64,000 nt of DNA from Mangrovimonas sp. TPBH4. Its GTDB lineage: Bacteria; Bacteroidota; Bacteroidia; Flavobacteriales; Flavobacteriaceae. Made by a program: the position numbers and the translations under genes. The notes under the pieces were generated by a model that searched no databases, was not told the origin of the DNA, and saw only the letters and a program-made list of their open reading frames with translations. Numbering within the stretch: position 1 is the first letter of the stretch; each line of letters begins with the position of its first letter. Location: assembly GCF_001280505.1 (NCBI RefSeq), contig NZ_LBIO01000043.1, positions 62,001 through 126,000 on the forward strand, in the 5' to 3' direction. Of the stretch, positions 7,407 to 17,285 are shown piece by piece.

Positions 7407-9206
7407 ATGAAAATATTTTTCAATGTTTTTATCTTTTTTTTATGCTGTTTCCAATTAGCAAGCGCTCAGCAAAACACTATAAAGCACAAAGTTAGGAAAG
7501 GTGAAAACGTATATCGTATTGGCTTAAAATACGACGTTAGTCCTGAACAGATCTATCAACTGAATCCTGGAAGTAAGGAAAGTATTTATGTCGGGCAAGT
7601 GTTAATTATTCCTTCATCGCAGGAAAATTCTTCCAAAACCAACATAACATCTCAAAATAATAACGGTAGTTTAACACATATTGTTCAGCAAGGTGAAACC
7701 AAATTTGGATTGTCAAAACAATTTGGAGTCACAATTGAAGAATTGGAACAAGAAAACCCGCATATTAAAGGAGGCTTACAAGTTGGCCACAAATTAACAA
7801 TCAACAAAGGGGCATCAACCTCCAATAAAATGGCCTATACATCTTCAGATCCTTCAACCGTAAATGAAGCTGTGAAAACCTTAAAAAAATCGAATAGTAA
7901 AGTTGAATTCTATTCCTATGAAGTAAAACCAAAGGAAACCCTATATAGTTTATCTGTTAAAGCAGGAATGAAGCCATCAGAGTTTCTAATTTTAAATCCA
8001 GATTTAATTAATGGCGTTCAAATTGGGCAAAAAGTTAAAATGCCTAAAACAGGAACCACAACCGAAACGGTTGGCGTGACAGAAAACAATATAGGAACGT
8101 CTTCCACAATCGCTGCTTCTACCAAATACGACAATTTAGTCAGCACTTTAGACCATTCCAAAAAGACCGAATTAATCTTCCTGTTCCCTTACTCCGAGAA
8201 GGAATTAGGCGACGGTCTCCGAAAAGTGAATCAATTTTCGGAAGTTCAGGATTCTGTGCTTCGTCAAAATCTTGAATTCTACAGAGGAGCCCAATTAGCT
8301 ATTGATTCCTTGAAAAAAATGGGAGTCAATTTTGATTTGGACATGGTTAAAATGGAAAATGAACAACTATTGTTAAAGCCAAATCCAAACAAAAATTTCC
8401 GTGCGGTTATTTGGCCATTTAAAAATACCAAAACAGAGGAAGCCACTCTTATGTTTGCTACACAAAATATCCCGGTAGTAACTTTGGAGAATACATCCAC
8501 AAAACCAGGTTTGGTAAATATATATGAAGCGGTTCCATCACAAACCACACAACGTGAGGCCATTTTAAATTACATCAAACGCAACTCAAACAATAATGTT
8601 ATTGTTATCAATGACAAATATCGAAGAGAAAGTAAAAACTTTATTAAAGATTGGTTGCCTGAAGCCCAATTCTTGGATGTTAAAAGCAATGGAACATTTA
8701 AGGATGATGACTTATTGGGCCTATTGAAAAATGGAGGGAACAATATCGTTATTTTTGACACCGACAAAAACAGTACCTACCTAAGCGCAACTACTTTGTT
8801 ATTAAGCCAAGTAAGTAAGTACAATATTCAATTGGCGGTGATTGATTCCCATTTAATCCCTGATGACACCGAGGTGTCCTCCAAGAGGTTTAGAATTTTG
8901 AAATTGATGTACCCTTCGGCAACGGCTTTAAAACAATCCAATGCCACCAATCTATTCATCAAAAAATATAAATACCTATATAAAAGTACACCAACCCAAA
9001 ACGTCATCTATGGATTTGACATTACTTATGATACTTTGCTGAGAATGACGCAATCGGGTTCGTTTGAAAAAGCAGTAAAAAACAATGTCACGGAATATGT
9101 AAATATCAAGTTTGACTATAGACCAAATGCCAAGGGAAGTTATGATAATAAAGGGGTTTATATCATCCAATATGATGCAGATAGCTTTTTAAAGGAGTTG
9201 AACTGA
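7407..9206 (+). CDS. LysM-repeat protein with periplasmic binding protein type 1-like domain
   Basis: 599 residues. Signal peptide ending SAQQN (about residue 22), then three LysM peptidoglycan-binding repeats at about 25-69, 90-132 and 167-212, each with the (V/K)xxGExxxxLSxxF pattern and an asparagine-rich turn, and a C-terminal region from about 255 resembling the PBP1 (leucine-binding protein) fold, with ELIFLFPYSEKE and FYRGAQLAIDSLKKMG at its start. It is a periplasmic wall-bound protein; the ligand of the PBP1-like half is unknown. This architecture is common in Flavobacteria. The gene stands alone, 113 bp before the adhesin gene. Confidence 0.82.
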   Translation: MKIFFNVFIFFLCCFQLASAQQNTIKHKVRKGENVYRIGLKYDVSPEQIYQLNPGSKESIYVGQVLIIPSSQENSSKTNITSQNNNGSLTHIVQQGETKFGLSKQFGVTIEELEQENPHIKGGLQVGHKLTINKGASTSNKMAYTSSDPSTVNEAVKTLKKSNSKVEFYSYEVKPKETLYSLSVKAGMKPSEFLILNPDLINGVQIGQKVKMPKTGTTTETVGVTENNIGTSSTIAASTKYDNLVSTLDHSKKTELIFLFPYSEKELGDGLRKVNQFSEVQDSVLRQNLEFYRGAQLAIDSLKKMGVNFDLDMVKMENEQLLLKPNPNKNFRAVIWPFKNTKTEEATLMFATQNIPVVTLENTSTKPGLVNIYEAVPSQTTQREAILNYIKRNSNNNVIVINDKYRRESKNFIKDWLPEAQFLDVKSNGTFKDDDLLGLLKNGGNNIVIFDTDKNSTYLSATTLLLSQVSKYNIQLAVIDSHLIPDDTEVSSKRFRILKLMYPSATALKQSNATNLFIKKYKYLYKSTPTQNVIYGFDITYDTLLRMTQSGSFEKAVKNNVTEYVNIKFDYRPNAKGSYDNKGVYIIQYDADSFLKELN

Positions 9207-9262
9207 TACAAGCCCGTAACATGCAATAGCGATCAAATCTGTAGGAAATTGTAATATTTTTT

Positions 9263-9284
9263 TACATTTGGGAGCATAAATTTG
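9263..9284 (+). promoter_or_regulatory. two candidate -7 boxes before the adhesin operon
   Basis: TACATTTG (9263-9270) and TAAATTTG (9277-9284) both match TAnnTTTG exactly, 36-57 bp upstream of the adhesin start. Neither has a well-spaced TTTG at -33. Confidence 0.35.
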
Positions 9285-9319
9285 TTACCTAAAACTAATG
9301 ACCAACAACTACCCTATTT

Positions 9320-12300
9320 ATGAGAAAAGGTAAAAACTACGCTATAAGCAAATACCTTTTAGGTGTTTATATAGTTTTATTTGGTGGCCTTTTTAACTCA
9401 TTAGCGCAATGTCCAACTGTTAACGACCCGGTTCAGACATTTTGTGATATTGAATCTGTGCTTGTATCCGATTTGATTGCCCAAGATAATGGTAATGGAA
9501 TTGTATGGTATGACACTCCTACGTCTACAATCCCATTGGCAAGTACAGACGGTCTTATAAATGGAGAAGATTACTACGCCGATGACAATTCTGGATCTTG
9601 TGGGACGCGTCAACAAGTAACCGTCGTAATTTATGGGGCTCCAATTGGGTTTAACTTCCAAGGTGTTTGTGTTGAAACTCCAGAAGATGCCACTATTTCC
9701 GATTTAATTGCCATTGGGAATGATGTACAATGGTATCTTTCTTTTTCTGGAGGCACACCACTTCCTGATACTACGGTTTTAACCGACAATACCATTTATT
9801 ACGCCGATCAGGCCAACCCTGATACAGGATGTAGAACCTCTAGACTATCGGTTTTAGTGAACATTGGATTGGTGCCTGTTCCATCTGGAAATGCCGTTCA
9901 AGAATTTTGTAGTGAATCGAACCCCACGGTAGCCGATTTAAGTGCTTCGGGGACCAATAATTGGTATGCTACTTCATTTTCATTCTTGCCCCTAGACCCT
10001 TCGACTCCTTTAGTTGATGGTGAAAATTACTATGCCACCACCATAGACCCTCCTTGTGAAAGTTTAGGGCGATTTGAAGTTACCGTAGTTATTAATTTGG
10101 CAAATGAAGCTGGTGAAGATGGCCTATTGGAAATTTGTGAAAATGAAATAATCATAAGTCCTATTGTAAACTTATTTGATTACCTGGAAGGGGCTCCTTC
10201 TAATACCGGAACTTGGGTAGGTCCAATATCCCCATCCAACGGAAGTACAGGAACCATAGATATGACAGGTCTTAATGCCGCTGGAAGTCCTTATGTGTTT
10301 ACCTATTCTGTGGATGACACGGCTAATTGTCCAACGGCGACTGCAACTGTTACACTAACTGTTACCGAAAACTCCAATCCAGGTATTGATGGAACTTTAG
10401 TCCTTTGTAGCAATGGGGCTTCTGAAGACCTATTTAATAGTTTAGGAGGTACTCCAGAAACAGGAGGAACTTGGTCTCCTTCCTTGAATAGTGGAACCGG
10501 AGTTTTTGACCCCACTTTAGATACTGCTGGAGTATATACCTATACCGTAGCAGGAATACCGCCCTGTGGTGATACCACTGCTAGTATAACAGTGACTATT
10601 ACTCCTGAACCAAATGCTGGAAATGATAACACCCTTGATATCTGTTCCAATGATGCACCTCAAGACTTATTTAATAGCCTAGGTGGTACTCCAGACACCG
10701 GAGGGACATGGTCTCCTTCTCTAGCCAGTGGTTCCGGAATTTTTGATCCTACCATGGATTTGGGAGGCATCTATACTTATACTATTACCGGAACTGCTCC
10801 TTGTGAAGACGCTTCAGCCATTATAATGGTGAACATCATTTCTGCTGTCAATGGAGGTACAAATGGTTCCTTAGAAATTTGTGAAGAAGATACAACGTTA
10901 TATAATTTATTTGATAGTCTTGGAGGATCTCCGGATCTAGGAGGAACATGGTCCCCAACACTTGCCAGTGGTACAGGCATTTTTGATCCTTCTTTGGATA
11001 CAGCAGGAACTTATACTTATACAGTTTCTGGTACTACACCTTGTTCAGACGCTTCTGCTTCTGTAACCATAACCATTATACCTAATGCGAATGCAGGAAC
11101 GGATGGCACTTTGCAACTATGTGCTTCCGACACCGCTACCTACAACCTGTTTGACAGCCTAGGAGGTACTCCTGATGTTGGGGGAACTTGGTCTCCTGCT
11201 CTTGCCAGTGGTACGGGAGTTTTTGATCCGTCTGTCGATACCGAAGGAACCTATACTTATACAGTTTCTGGAACCGATCCTTGTGGGGATGCTTCCGCTT
11301 CTGTAACCGTGATTATTATTGAAGAGCCTAATGCAGGAATTGATGGTACCTTGGAAGTCTGTGAAAACGATGCGCTTCAAGACTTGTTTGATGCTTTGGG
11401 CGGTACTCCGGATCTAGGAGGAATATGGTCACCTGCACTTGGCAGTGGCACAGGCATATTTGATCCTTCTTTAGATTCCGAGGGAACTTATACTTATACT
11501 GTTTCTGGAACTACGCCTTGTTCAGACGCTTCTGCTTCTGTAACCATAACCATTACACCTAATGCGAATGCTGGAACGGATGGCACTTTGCAACTTTGTA
11601 CTTCCGACACCGCTACCTACAACCTGTTTGACAGTCTTGGTGGTACTCCTGATGTTGGGGGAACTTGGTCTCCTGCTCTTGCCAGTGGTACGGGAGTTTT
11701 TGATCCTTCCGTGGATTCCGAAGGAACTTATACTTATACTGTTTCAGGGGTTTCGCCTTGTGTGGATGCTTCAGCTTCTGTAACCGTGAGCATTATAGAA
11801 GAGCCTAATGCTGGTACTGATGGGAACTTGGAAGTCTGTGAAAACGATGCGCTTCAAGACTTGTTTGATGCTTTGGGCGGTACTCCGGACCTAGGAGGTA
11901 CTTGGTCCCCTGCACTTGTCAGTGGCACAGGCATTTTTGATCCATCCTTGGATTCCGAAGGAACTTATACTTATACAGTTTCTGGAACTGCACCTTGTAC
12001 AGACGCTTCTGCTTCTGTAACCATAACCATTATTCCTAATGCGAATGCTGGAACGGATGGCACTTTGCAACTTTGTGCTTCCGACATCGCTGCTTACAAC
12101 CTGTTTGACAGCCTAGGGGGCACTCCTGATGTTGGGGGAACTTGGTCTCCTGCTCTTGCCAGTGGTAGCGGAGTTTTTGATCCGTCTGTAGATACCGAAG
12201 GAACCTATACTTATACAGTTTCTGGAACTGATCCTTGTGGGGATGCTTCCGCTTCTGTAACTGTGAGTATCGAAGAGGAACCAAGTGCAGGTTCTGATGG

Positions 12301-14317
12301 GACCTTGGAAGTTTGTGAAAACGATGCTCCTCAAGACTTGTTTGATGCTTTGGGCGGTACTCCGGACGTAGGAGGAACTTGGTCCCCTGCACTTGTCAGT
12401 GGCCCAGGCATTTTTGACCCTTCTTTGGATTCCGAAGGAACTTATACTTATACTGTTTCTGGAACTGCGCCTTGTACAGATTCCTCTGCTTCTGTAACCG
12501 TAACCATTACACCTAATGCGAATGCTGGAACTGATGGCACTTTGCTACTTTGTGCTTCCGACACCGCTGCCTACAATCTGTTTGACAGCCTAGGAGGTAC
12601 TCCCGATGTTGGCGGAACTTGGTCTCCTGCACTTGCCAGTGGTACGGGAGTTTTTGATCCTTCCGTGGATTCCGAAGGAACTTATACTTATACAGTTTCT
12701 GGAACAGATCCTTGTGGCGATGCTTCCGCTTCTGTAACCGTGAGCATTATAGAAGAGCCTAATTCAGGTTCTGATGGTATCTTGGAAGTTTGTGAAAACG
12801 ATACTCCTCAAGACTTGTTTGATGCTTTGGGCGGTGCTCCGGATCTAGGAGGAGCATGGTCCCCAACACTTGCCAGTGGTACAGGCATTTTTGATCCTTC
12901 TTTGGATACAGCAGGAACTTATACTTATACAGTTTCTGGTACTACACCTTGTTCAGACGCTTCTGCTTCTGTAACCATAACCATTATACCTAATGCGAAT
13001 GCTGGAACGGATGGCACTTTGCAACTTTGTGCTTCCGACACCGCTACCTACAACCTGTTTGATAGCCTAGGAGGTACTCCTGATGTTGGTGGAACTTGGT
13101 CTCCTGCTCTTGCCAGTGGTACGGGAGTTTTTGATCCGTCTGTCGATACCGAAGGAACCTATACTTATACAGTTTCTGGTACTGATCCTTGTGGCGACGC
13201 TACTTCTTCTGTAAACATTTCTATTATTGAAGAGCCCAATGCCGGAACGGATGGTATGTTAGAGGTTTGTGAAAATGATACCGAAACATACGATTTATTT
13301 GATAGTCTTGGCGGAACTCCTGACCTGGGTGGAATATGGTCTCCTGCTCTTGCAAGTGGCACTGGAGTTTTTAATCCTGCCTTAGATCCTTCTGGAGAAT
13401 ATACTTATACAGTTATCAATTCTGGCTGTGCTACAGAGATTTCTGCAACGGTAAGTGTCTCTGTTGTCGATAGTCCAATTATTTCTGACGCTCGCATACA
13501 AGTAGGTATGGTATGTTTGGGACTGTCCAATAATGTAACAATAACATTAGCACTTCAAGTGGAAGATGGGTTCTACGACATTACATATGAACTTACAGGT
13601 GCTAACAACACTTCTAATACAGTGACTACTGAATTTATTGGAGGCGATTCAATATTCACTATTCCCTCTAACGAATTAACTAATGTTGGGGAAACTACTA
13701 TTACGATAACGGGGATTAGCTCTCCAGATGTTTCTTGTAGCCAACAAGGAACATTATTGGTTGCTACCTTTACAGTCCTTGATAATCCAACTCCAGAACT
13801 ATCGGATAACGGTCATATTTTCTGTGGGGAATTTGAACCTACCATTGCAGAGCTTTCTGCAAATATTATAGATTCCAATATCATTATTTGGTATGATGCC
13901 CCGGTAGATGGTAATACTTTGGAAGACTCTCAAATCCTTGAAGATGGAGAAACCTATTATGCTGCCATGATTTCTGACAATGGTTGTGAAAGCATTATCA
14001 GATTGGATGTAACAGTGGCTCTAGACCAGTGTTTCATAATTCCAGATGGATTTTCCCCTAATGACGATGGCATTAACGATACCTTCACCATTCCTAATTT
14101 AAGAGATTTATACCCTGATTTTACATTGGAAATTTACAATAGATATGGCAACATTTTATACAAAGGAGATACCAATACACCCGATTGGAATGGTGAATCT
14201 AAAAAAGGCATAACTCTAGGAAATGGAGTTTGCCCTGTTGGTGTCTATTTTTACGTTTTGAATTTCAATGATGGTGATAAAAAAGCCATTCAGGGTCGAG
14301 TTTATCTAAGCAGATAG
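9320..14317 (+). CDS. giant repeat adhesin with T9SS type B (CHU_C) sorting domain
   Basis: 1665 residues. After a signal peptide ending SLAQ come three Ig-like/CHU-type domains containing I/N-WY-D/A motifs (to about residue 260), 14 tandem repeats of about 79-80 residues (about 262-1385), a cadherin-like segment, one more WYDA domain (GETYYAAMISDNGCE) and a C-terminal gliding-motility/type B sorting domain beginning FIIPDGFSPNDDGINDTF. Each repeat has a fixed Cys near the start (LQLC or LEVC) and one in DPCGDAS, so one disulfide per repeat is likely. It should be secreted by the type IX system and displayed as an SprB-like surface adhesin. It heads an operon with the PorP/SprF protein (18 bp) and the PorE-like protein (12 bp), the usual cassette for such adhesins. 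Confidence 0.9.
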   Translation: MRKGKNYAISKYLLGVYIVLFGGLFNSLAQCPTVNDPVQTFCDIESVLVSDLIAQDNGNGIVWYDTPTSTIPLASTDGLINGEDYYADDNSGSCGTRQQVTVVIYGAPIGFNFQGVCVETPEDATISDLIAIGNDVQWYLSFSGGTPLPDTTVLTDNTIYYADQANPDTGCRTSRLSVLVNIGLVPVPSGNAVQEFCSESNPTVADLSASGTNNWYATSFSFLPLDPSTPLVDGENYYATTIDPPCESLGRFEVTVVINLANEAGEDGLLEICENEIIISPIVNLFDYLEGAPSNTGTWVGPISPSNGSTGTIDMTGLNAAGSPYVFTYSVDDTANCPTATATVTLTVTENSNPGIDGTLVLCSNGASEDLFNSLGGTPETGGTWSPSLNSGTGVFDPTLDTAGVYTYTVAGIPPCGDTTASITVTITPEPNAGNDNTLDICSNDAPQDLFNSLGGTPDTGGTWSPSLASGSGIFDPTMDLGGIYTYTITGTAPCEDASAIIMVNIISAVNGGTNGSLEICEEDTTLYNLFDSLGGSPDLGGTWSPTLASGTGIFDPSLDTAGTYTYTVSGTTPCSDASASVTITIIPNANAGTDGTLQLCASDTATYNLFDSLGGTPDVGGTWSPALASGTGVFDPSVDTEGTYTYTVSGTDPCGDASASVTVIIIEEPNAGIDGTLEVCENDALQDLFDALGGTPDLGGIWSPALGSGTGIFDPSLDSEGTYTYTVSGTTPCSDASASVTITITPNANAGTDGTLQLCTSDTATYNLFDSLGGTPDVGGTWSPALASGTGVFDPSVDSEGTYTYTVSGVSPCVDASASVTVSIIEEPNAGTDGNLEVCENDALQDLFDALGGTPDLGGTWSPALVSGTGIFDPSLDSEGTYTYTVSGTAPCTDASASVTITIIPNANAGTDGTLQLCASDIAAYNLFDSLGGTPDVGGTWSPALASGSGVFDPSVDTEGTYTYTVSGTDPCGDASASVTVSIEEEPSAGSDGTLEVCENDAPQDLFDALGGTPDVGGTWSPALVSGPGIFDPSLDSEGTYTYTVSGTAPCTDSSASVTVTITPNANAGTDGTLLLCASDTAAYNLFDSLGGTPDVGGTWSPALASGTGVFDPSVDSEGTYTYTVSGTDPCGDASASVTVSIIEEPNSGSDGILEVCENDTPQDLFDALGGAPDLGGAWSPTLASGTGIFDPSLDTAGTYTYTVSGTTPCSDASASVTITIIPNANAGTDGTLQLCASDTATYNLFDSLGGTPDVGGTWSPALASGTGVFDPSVDTEGTYTYTVSGTDPCGDATSSVNISIIEEPNAGTDGMLEVCENDTETYDLFDSLGGTPDLGGIWSPALASGTGVFNPALDPSGEYTYTVINSGCATEISATVSVSVVDSPIISDARIQVGMVCLGLSNNVTITLALQVEDGFYDITYELTGANNTSNTVTTEFIGGDSIFTIPSNELTNVGETTITITGISSPDVSCSQQGTLLVATFTVLDNPTPELSDNGHIFCGEFEPTIAELSANIIDSNIIIWYDAPVDGNTLEDSQILEDGETYYAAMISDNGCESIIRLDVTVALDQCFIIPDGFSPNDDGINDTFTIPNLRDLYPDFTLEIYNRYGNILYKGDTNTPDWNGESKKGITLGNGVCPVGVYFYVLNFNDGDKKAIQGRVYLSR
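10102..13475 (+). repeat. 14 tandem in-frame repeats of about 237-240 bp with alternating A/B types
   Basis: Intragenic repeats of the adhesin. The later copies alternate between type A (starting NANAGTDGTLQLCASD) and type B (starting EPNAGTDGTLEVCEND), giving a higher-order unit of about 475-480 bp. Copies 5 to 13 are nearly identical over long stretches of DNA, while copies 1-3 and 14 are diverged, as expected for expansion from the middle. Period changes of one codon occur between A and B. Confidence 0.9.
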
Positions 14318-14335
14318 CCCTTATAAAAATAGTAT

Positions 14336-15274
14336 ATGACATTTAAAAATATAACATACCGCATCAGCATTTTGATGTTTTTATTAGGGTTGACAGCACA
14401 ATCTCAACAGGATCCTCAATACACGCAATACATGTTTAACATGAGCGTCATTAATCCTGCCTATGCCACAGACGATCCTAACACCATCAATCTTGGTGGA
14501 TTTTACCGAGCGCAATGGGTAGGTTCCGAAGGAGGTCCAACAACAGGTACTTTTTTTGCCCACACCCCTATTGCCAACCGTCTTGAAGGAGGTATTTCGG
14601 TAGTGCATGACCAAATTGGCGACGTAGTTAAAGAAACTAATGCCTATATAGATGTAGCTTACGTAATTCCAGTGAGCGAATACACAAAACTGTCTTTTGG
14701 AATTAAGGCTGGCGCCACCTTTTTTAGTACTAACTTTAATGGTTTTGTATATTCCGATCCACTTCCAGACCCTGCTTTTGCTTCCAATTTAAGTGAAATC
14801 TTTCCTAATATTGGAGCAGGTGCTTTCTATTTTGGTGAAAAGTTTTATGTGGGGCTTTCGGTTCCCAATATTTTAAAATCTGAACACCTAAAAAACGACA
14901 GCGGAATTGTTACCAGTGGCGCTGAGGAAATCCACTTCTTTTTAACTGGAGGTTATGTGTTCCAATTGAATGACAATTTAAAATTGAAACCGGCCTTTAT
15001 GACTAAAGCAGTCTCTGGGGCACCAATGTCCTTGGACTTGACAACCAACGTCCTGATCAATGAATTGGTGGAATTTGGTGTTGGCTACCGATTTGATGAT
15101 TCAGTAAGTGGATTGATCAATTTCAGAATTACAAAATCTTTAAGATTTGGTTACGCCTATGATTATACGCTTTCGAATTTAGGACGATTCAATTCGGGGT
15201 CGCATGAAGTTATGCTGCTATTTGATATCAGTAAATTTGGCGTTGGATATGATAAATCTCCAAGATTTTTCTAA
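14336..15274 (+). CDS. PorP/SprF family outer-membrane protein
   Basis: 312 residues with a signal peptide (ISILMFLLGLTAQSQ) followed at once by the family hallmark QQDPQYTQYMFNMSVINPAY. The rest is an amphipathic beta-strand pattern ending in a C-terminal strand, as in an outer-membrane barrel. Family members pair with one particular SprB-like adhesin and hold it at the surface after T9SS export; the place directly after the CHU_C adhesin gene supports that. Confidence 0.92.
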   Translation: MTFKNITYRISILMFLLGLTAQSQQDPQYTQYMFNMSVINPAYATDDPNTINLGGFYRAQWVGSEGGPTTGTFFAHTPIANRLEGGISVVHDQIGDVVKETNAYIDVAYVIPVSEYTKLSFGIKAGATFFSTNFNGFVYSDPLPDPAFASNLSEIFPNIGAGAFYFGEKFYVGLSVPNILKSEHLKNDSGIVTSGAEEIHFFLTGGYVFQLNDNLKLKPAFMTKAVSGAPMSLDLTTNVLINELVEFGVGYRFDDSVSGLINFRITKSLRFGYAYDYTLSNLGRFNSGSHEVMLLFDISKFGVGYDKSPRFF

Positions 15275-15286
15275 TAGCTTTTTAAT

Positions 15287-17152
15287 ATGAAAAACATTGT
15301 TTTACTATTCTCGTTTCTTTTCACAGTCTGCTTAGGATTTGGCCAAAAGGCCAGTGCCTCCAAAGCAAAAAAACTGTATGAAAACAGAGCATATTCTGAA
15401 GCTGCAGAAATGTACAAATCGCTTCCAAAAACAACGGAAAATCTTCAAAATTTAGGAGACTCCTATTACTTTAACGCCCAAATGAGCAATGCCAAAGATG
15501 CCTATAAACAATTGTTTGCAAGTAGTGATAGTTTAGCTCAAGCATATTATTTCAGATACGGACAGGCATTAAAGGCCACTGGGGATTTTAAAACGGCAGA
15601 TAGTATCCTAAGCATTTATACTGGCGAACCTATGGATACCCCAAAACTGAAACGAACCCTCAGTAGAATTGTCCCCTATCTTTATGAGCTGACCCCTTTA
15701 AAAAATAGTACCTCGGGTGACTTTGGGATTAGCTGGTATGGCGACAATGTGGTGTTTTCATCCTATAGAAACAAAGACAATCCAACTTACGAATGGAACA
15801 ACAAGCCTTACTTAGACTTGTACGAAGCCTCGCTTTCTGAAGAAAAGGATGCTTTGGAGAACATCTTGCCTTTTTCCGAGGACGTTAACACCAAAACCCA
15901 CGAAAGCAATGCGACATTTACTTCGGATGGAAAAACCATGTACTTTTCCAGAACCAATGATAAACGTGTAAAAATTGGCGATGACAAAATTGCAACCATT
16001 AAATTGTATAAAGCAGAATTGGTAGATGGAAAATGGACCAATGTTGAAGTGTTGCCATTTTCAAGCGATACCTATTCTACACAACATCCGTTTTTAAACC
16101 CTAGCAACACAAAACTATTCTTTTCAAGTGATATGCCGGGCTCTCTTGGTTCTTTCGATATTTATTCTGTAGATATCACAGCGGATGGCTTTGGAACTCC
16201 CGTAAATTTGGGGGAGGTCATTAATACAGCGCATAGGGAGCAATTCCCTTTTATGGATCAAAGTGAGACCTTATATTTTGCTTCAGATGGACATCAGGGT
16301 TTGGGAAATTTAGACATTTTCATGAGTAATGGTTATGCGGGATTCTACTCAAAACCTATCAATCTGGGAGAAACTATTAACTCTGGAATGGATGATTTTG
16401 GGTATGTGTTGAACGAAGATGTTCAAAAAGGGTTTATCTCTTCCAATCGAACTGGTGAAGATCTTATTTATGCTTTTTTGCGAGTACCGAACAAGAAGCG
16501 TTACATTGTTGAAGGTGTAGTAATTGATAAAAACACCAAGGAAATTCTTCCAGGAACCACGGTTACCTTATACGATGACAAAGGAGAGGTTGTTGGACAA
16601 ACCGTTGTTGGTGAAGATGCCAAATATGCCTTCAACACAAAGCCTAACCAGCTCTATAAAATTGTAGGTTATAGGGATTTTTACGCTGTTGGGGAGAAGG
16701 AATTTACAACAAATGACGACGGTAGATTTGAATTCAATATTGAATTGGAAATTGAATCCTACGATGATGCCGAGGATATTGTTGTCACTAAAGACGACGG
16801 CTACATCTATATTGAACTGGAAAATATTTATTTTGATTTTGGGAAGTGGGATATCAAACCGCAAGCAGCAAGTATTTTGGATATTATGGTAGGCCTATTA
16901 AAGAAATATCCTCGAATGGAAGTACAACTGGGTGCCCACACCGATTCCAGAAGTACTGAGCAATACAACCTAAATCTCTCCAATAACAGAGCGCAATCTA
17001 CACTTGAATATCTTGTGGCCAACGGTATTGAGCGCTCCCGATTGAGATCTAAGGGATATGGTGAAAGTCAACCTTTGGTTGATTGTAAAGACGACTGTAC
17101 AGAAGAAGAACATTCCATTAACAGGCGTTGCGAATTCTTAATTTTGAAATAA
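15287..17152 (+). CDS. PorE-like OmpA-family lipo/peptidoglycan-associated protein of the T9SS cassette
   Basis: 621 residues with the PorE domain order: signal peptide (to about 20), TPR-like helices (about 22-130, KLYENRAYSEAAEMY), WD40/PD40-like propeller (about 145-385, with FTSDGKTMYFSR and FSSDMPGSLGSFDIY), carboxypeptidase-regulatory-like domain (about 405-480, EGVVIDKNTKEILPG) and an OmpA domain (about 510-621) with HTDSRSTEQYNLNLS and NNRAQS, which binds peptidoglycan. There is no N-terminal lipobox cysteine. It ends the adhesin operon and is followed by a strong terminator. It probably links the adhesin/SprF module to the cell wall. Confidence 0.88.
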   Translation: MKNIVLLFSFLFTVCLGFGQKASASKAKKLYENRAYSEAAEMYKSLPKTTENLQNLGDSYYFNAQMSNAKDAYKQLFASSDSLAQAYYFRYGQALKATGDFKTADSILSIYTGEPMDTPKLKRTLSRIVPYLYELTPLKNSTSGDFGISWYGDNVVFSSYRNKDNPTYEWNNKPYLDLYEASLSEEKDALENILPFSEDVNTKTHESNATFTSDGKTMYFSRTNDKRVKIGDDKIATIKLYKAELVDGKWTNVEVLPFSSDTYSTQHPFLNPSNTKLFFSSDMPGSLGSFDIYSVDITADGFGTPVNLGEVINTAHREQFPFMDQSETLYFASDGHQGLGNLDIFMSNGYAGFYSKPINLGETINSGMDDFGYVLNEDVQKGFISSNRTGEDLIYAFLRVPNKKRYIVEGVVIDKNTKEILPGTTVTLYDDKGEVVGQTVVGEDAKYAFNTKPNQLYKIVGYRDFYAVGEKEFTTNDDGRFEFNIELEIESYDDAEDIVVTKDDGYIYIELENIYFDFGKWDIKPQAASILDIMVGLLKKYPRMEVQLGAHTDSRSTEQYNLNLSNNRAQSTLEYLVANGIERSRLRSKGYGESQPLVDCKDDCTEEEHSINRRCEFLILK

Positions 17153-17187
17153 ACTTGAATTATCTAGAACTAATTCAATAGCAATCG

Positions 17188-17220
17188 AAAAAAGCTGTTT
17201 CGTCTTGAAACAGCTTTTTT
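17188..17220. terminator. bidirectional terminator between convergent genes
   Basis: AAAAAAGCTGTTTC (17188-17201), loop GTCTT, GAAACAGCTTTTTT (17207-17220): a perfect 14-bp stem with A and T tracts on both sides, ending the adhesin operon and probably also the convergent DMT transporter gene. Confidence 0.85.
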
Positions 17221-17285
17221 TAATTCTATAAAGTCAAAATTTATTTGCCTAAGGTTTTCGTATTTTCCTTCAGTTTATTAAAACT

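Noticed and set aside
10303..13362. Several leftward and out-of-frame open frames across the adhesin
   Set aside because: They repeat with the 240-bp period and are shadows of the repeat codon pattern.
10102..13475. Regular repeats as a possible CRISPR or satellite array
   Set aside because: Repeats are in frame, about 240 bp long and encode the adhesin; no spacers.
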